Assembly (NCBI GenBank): GCA_000378025.1
Contig: KB899087.1
Span: forward strand, 3,100,001 to 3,164,000
DNA length: 64,000 nt
DNA from: Xanthobacteraceae bacterium 501b
GTDB taxonomy: Bacteria > Pseudomonadota > Alphaproteobacteria > Rhizobiales > Xanthobacteraceae
Reading direction: 5' to 3'
In this document: in pieces, positions 62,281 to 64,000 of the stretch
Layout: each line of letters begins with the position of its first letter
Position numbering within the stretch: the stretch's first letter is position 1
Notes under the pieces: generated by a model
What the model saw: the letters and a program-made list of their open reading frames with translations, nothing else
Database searches by the model: none
What the model was told of the DNA's origin: nothing
Made by a program: the position numbers and the translations under genes

Positions 62281-63836
62281 GCGCGGCGCACGCCCATCTC
62301 CCCGCGCTAGAGGGCGCGCCGGTGCTTCGGGCCGAGCGGCTCGGCAAGGAATTCGGCGGCGTCACGGTGCTCTCGGAGGTGACGCTGGACATCCGGCCCG
62401 GCGAAATCCACGCCATCATCGGCGAGAACGGCGCCGGCAAGTCCACGCTCATGCGCCTGCTCTCCGGCTATCTCCAGCCGAGCGACGGCGAGCTGCTGAT
62501 GGATGGCGCGCCGATCCGCTTCCACACGCCGGCGCAGGCGCAGTCGGTCGGCATCGCGCTGGTGCACCAGGAGATCCTGCTCGCCGAGGCGCTGACCGTC
62601 GCCGAGAACATCTTCATCGGCCGCGAGATCGCCCGCTTCGGCCGGCTCGACGAGCGCGCCATGCGCGAGGCCGCCGCCGCACAGCTCGCCGCCATCGGCT
62701 GCAGCGTGTCGCCGCGCGCCCGGGTCGGCGACCTCTCCATCGCCAACCGGCAGCTGGTGCAGATCGCCAAGGCGCTGCTCGGCAGCCACCGCGTGGTGAT
62801 CTTCGACGAGCCGACAGCCGTGCTGACCCATGAAGAGGTCGACCCGCTGCTCGACATCATCCTCGCGCTGAAGCAGCGCGGAGTCGCCATTCTCTATATC
62901 AGCCACCGGCTGGACGAGGTGGAGCGGCTGGCCGACCGTGTCACCGTGCTGCGCGACGGGCGCATGGTCGGCACCTATGAGGCTGAGGGCCTCACCCCCC
63001 AGCGCATGGCGAGCCTGATGGTCGGGCGCGAATTCGCCAGCCTCTATCCGCCGAAGCTTGAAAGAGAGCTGGGCGAGCCTGCGCTCGACATCGCCCACGC
63101 CCAGGTGCCCGGCTTCGTGAACGACGTGTCGCTCACGCTGCGCAAGGGCGAGATTCTTGGCCTTGCCGGCATGATCGGTGCCGGACGGACCGAGCTTTTC
63201 GAGGGGCTGCTCGGCCTGCGGCCGGCCAGCTTCGGCGAGGTCCGCCTGCACGGCCGGCCGGTGCATTTCCGCTCGCCGGCCGAGGCCGCGCGGGCGGGGC
63301 TCGGCTATCTCACCGAGGACCGCAAGGGCAAGGGCCTGCTGCTCGGCGAGCGCCTCGCGCCCAATCTGACGCTGGCGGCGCTGGACCGAGTGCACCCCTT
63401 TGCCGGGCTCGACCTTGCCGGCGAGGCGCAGCAGCTCGACCGGGCCGTGCGCGGCTACGATATTCGCCTGCGCAGCCGCGACGCCCGCGCCGGCCAGCTC
63501 TCCGGCGGCAACCAGCAGAAGCTGCTGCTGGCCAAGGTGATGCTGAACGACCCTACCGTCCTCGTCATCGACGAGCCGACGCGCGGCATCGACATCGCCA
63601 ATAAGAGCCAGATCTACGCCTTCATCCAGTCGCTGGTGCGGGAGGGGCGCTCCTGCATCGTCATCTCCTCGGAGATGCAGGAACTGATCGGCCTGTGCGA
63701 CCGCATTCTGGTCATGCGGTCCGGCCGGATCAACGGGGAACTCACCGGCGACGCCATGTCGGAGAGCAATGTCGCGCTTTACGCCACCAGCAGTGTGGCG
63801 CGTGAACGAGCCTTAGAGGAAAACGCCCATGGCTGA
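62277..63836 (+). CDS. Sugar ABC transporter ATP-binding protein (RbsA/MglA type)
   Basis: 519 residues with two ATPase domains. The first has Walker A GENGAGKST, the signature region and Walker B VVIFDEPTAVL. The second has a degenerate P-loop (GMIGAGRTELFEGL), signature LSGGNQQKLLLAKVM and Walker B VLVIDEPTRGIDIANK. This is the CUT2 family for ribose, galactose and related monosaccharides or polyols. It is followed by a permease gene overlapping by 8 bases. Confidence 0.93.
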   Translation: MSAAHAHLPALEGAPVLRAERLGKEFGGVTVLSEVTLDIRPGEIHAIIGENGAGKSTLMRLLSGYLQPSDGELLMDGAPIRFHTPAQAQSVGIALVHQEILLAEALTVAENIFIGREIARFGRLDERAMREAAAAQLAAIGCSVSPRARVGDLSIANRQLVQIAKALLGSHRVVIFDEPTAVLTHEEVDPLLDIILALKQRGVAILYISHRLDEVERLADRVTVLRDGRMVGTYEAEGLTPQRMASLMVGREFASLYPPKLERELGEPALDIAHAQVPGFVNDVSLTLRKGEILGLAGMIGAGRTELFEGLLGLRPASFGEVRLHGRPVHFRSPAEAARAGLGYLTEDRKGKGLLLGERLAPNLTLAALDRVHPFAGLDLAGEAQQLDRAVRGYDIRLRSRDARAGQLSGGNQQKLLLAKVMLNDPTVLVIDEPTRGIDIANKSQIYAFIQSLVREGRSCIVISSEMQELIGLCDRILVMRSGRINGELTGDAMSESNVALYATSSVARERALEENAHG

Positions 63837-64000
63837 TGTCGCCACCGCGCCGCCGCGCGCCCAGCATAACTGGTCCATCGGCTGGGGTGATGCCGGCCCC
63901 TTCCTGGCGCTCGCCGCGCTGGTGGCGATCGGCTACCTGATCAATCCCGACTTCCTGTCGGCCAACAACATCGCCAACGTCGTCACCCGCAGCGCCTTCA
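63829..64000 (+). CDS. Sugar ABC transporter permease (partial, cut by window end)
   Basis: The first 57 residues are visible from the ATG at 63829, preceded by AGAGGA. NWSIGWGDAGPFLALAALVA is followed by hydrophobic residues and NPDFLSANNIANVVTRSAF, the usual start of RbsC-like CUT2 permeases. It overlaps the ATP-binding protein gene by 8 bases. It would form the inner-membrane channel with that ATPase. The rest is beyond the window. Confidence 0.9.
   Translation, partial: MADVATAPPRAQHNWSIGWGDAGPFLALAALVAIGYLINPDFLSANNIANVVTRSAF

Overview
The window is GC-rich DNA from an alphaproteobacterium, most likely order Hyphomicrobiales (Rhizobiales) and probably Xanthobacteraceae-like. This placement rests on the Irr regulator divergent from fabA-fabB-fabI, a yejABEF-type peptide importer with two binding proteins, an extensin-family protein, a CycM-like cytochrome c, short intergenic palindromes of the kind scattered through Rhizobiales genomes, and very high third-position GC. 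The genus is an inference; no 16S gene is present.

Layout. (1) 1-6275 is a degraded mobile element, probably a prophage remnant. It lies downstream of the 3' end of tRNA-Gln(TTG) and carries small hypothetical genes, a winged-helix regulator, a Rha-family regulator, a frameshifted Bro-N antirepressor, a GreA/Rnk-like gene, a possible HEPN gene and recurring sequence modules. Three GGGTGTA repeats next to the tRNA look like integrase arm sites; the integrase itself is not in the window. (2) 6276-14800 holds tRNA-Gln, tRNA-Pro, an amidoligase, a DUF892 ferritin-like protein, beta-carbonic anhydrase, a metallo-hydrolase, a HAD phosphatase, an extensin-like protein and a class III aminotransferase. 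(3) 14765-25106 is core housekeeping: L,D-transpeptidase, CorA, pdxH, a DnaJ-type chaperone, fabI copy 1, a histidine phosphatase, a leucyl aminopeptidase, a MarR-like regulator and an NlpC/P60 hydrolase. (4) 25103-33731 is one leftward operon: two extracellular peptide-binding proteins, YejB, YejE, YejF and a Nudix hydrolase, mostly with overlapping start and stop codons. (5) 33978-43526 holds cytochrome c, kdsB-pheA, the fabA-fabB-fabI operon divergent from irr, a LysR/tautomerase pair with a clear palindromic operator, and a 2-hydroxyacid dehydrogenase. (6) 43775-49702 holds two secreted proteins of unknown function, moeB, a PLP enzyme and a Zymomonas-type pyruvate decarboxylase, which is rare in bacteria. 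(7) 49914-51173 has a small accessory gene and a type I restriction HsdR tail fragment beside tRNA-Arg(CCG). (8) 51333-53452 is an SDR/NTF2-like pair divergent from a LysR regulator. (9) 53598-60230 is the most interesting block: an XRE regulator, a dedicated type I secretion ABC transporter and membrane-fusion protein, and a 752-residue multidomain GH18 chitinase-like protein with the same ~80-residue module at both ends. A near-identical AT-rich motif (CTTATRAAATATAA) lies upstream of both the transporter and the chitinase. (10) 60294-64000 holds an alpha/beta hydrolase divergent from a GntR regulator and the start of a ribose-type sugar ABC transporter operon that runs off the window.

No CRISPR array, rRNA, complete insertion sequence or replication origin was recognised. 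Long antisense reading frames over high-GC genes were treated as artefacts.
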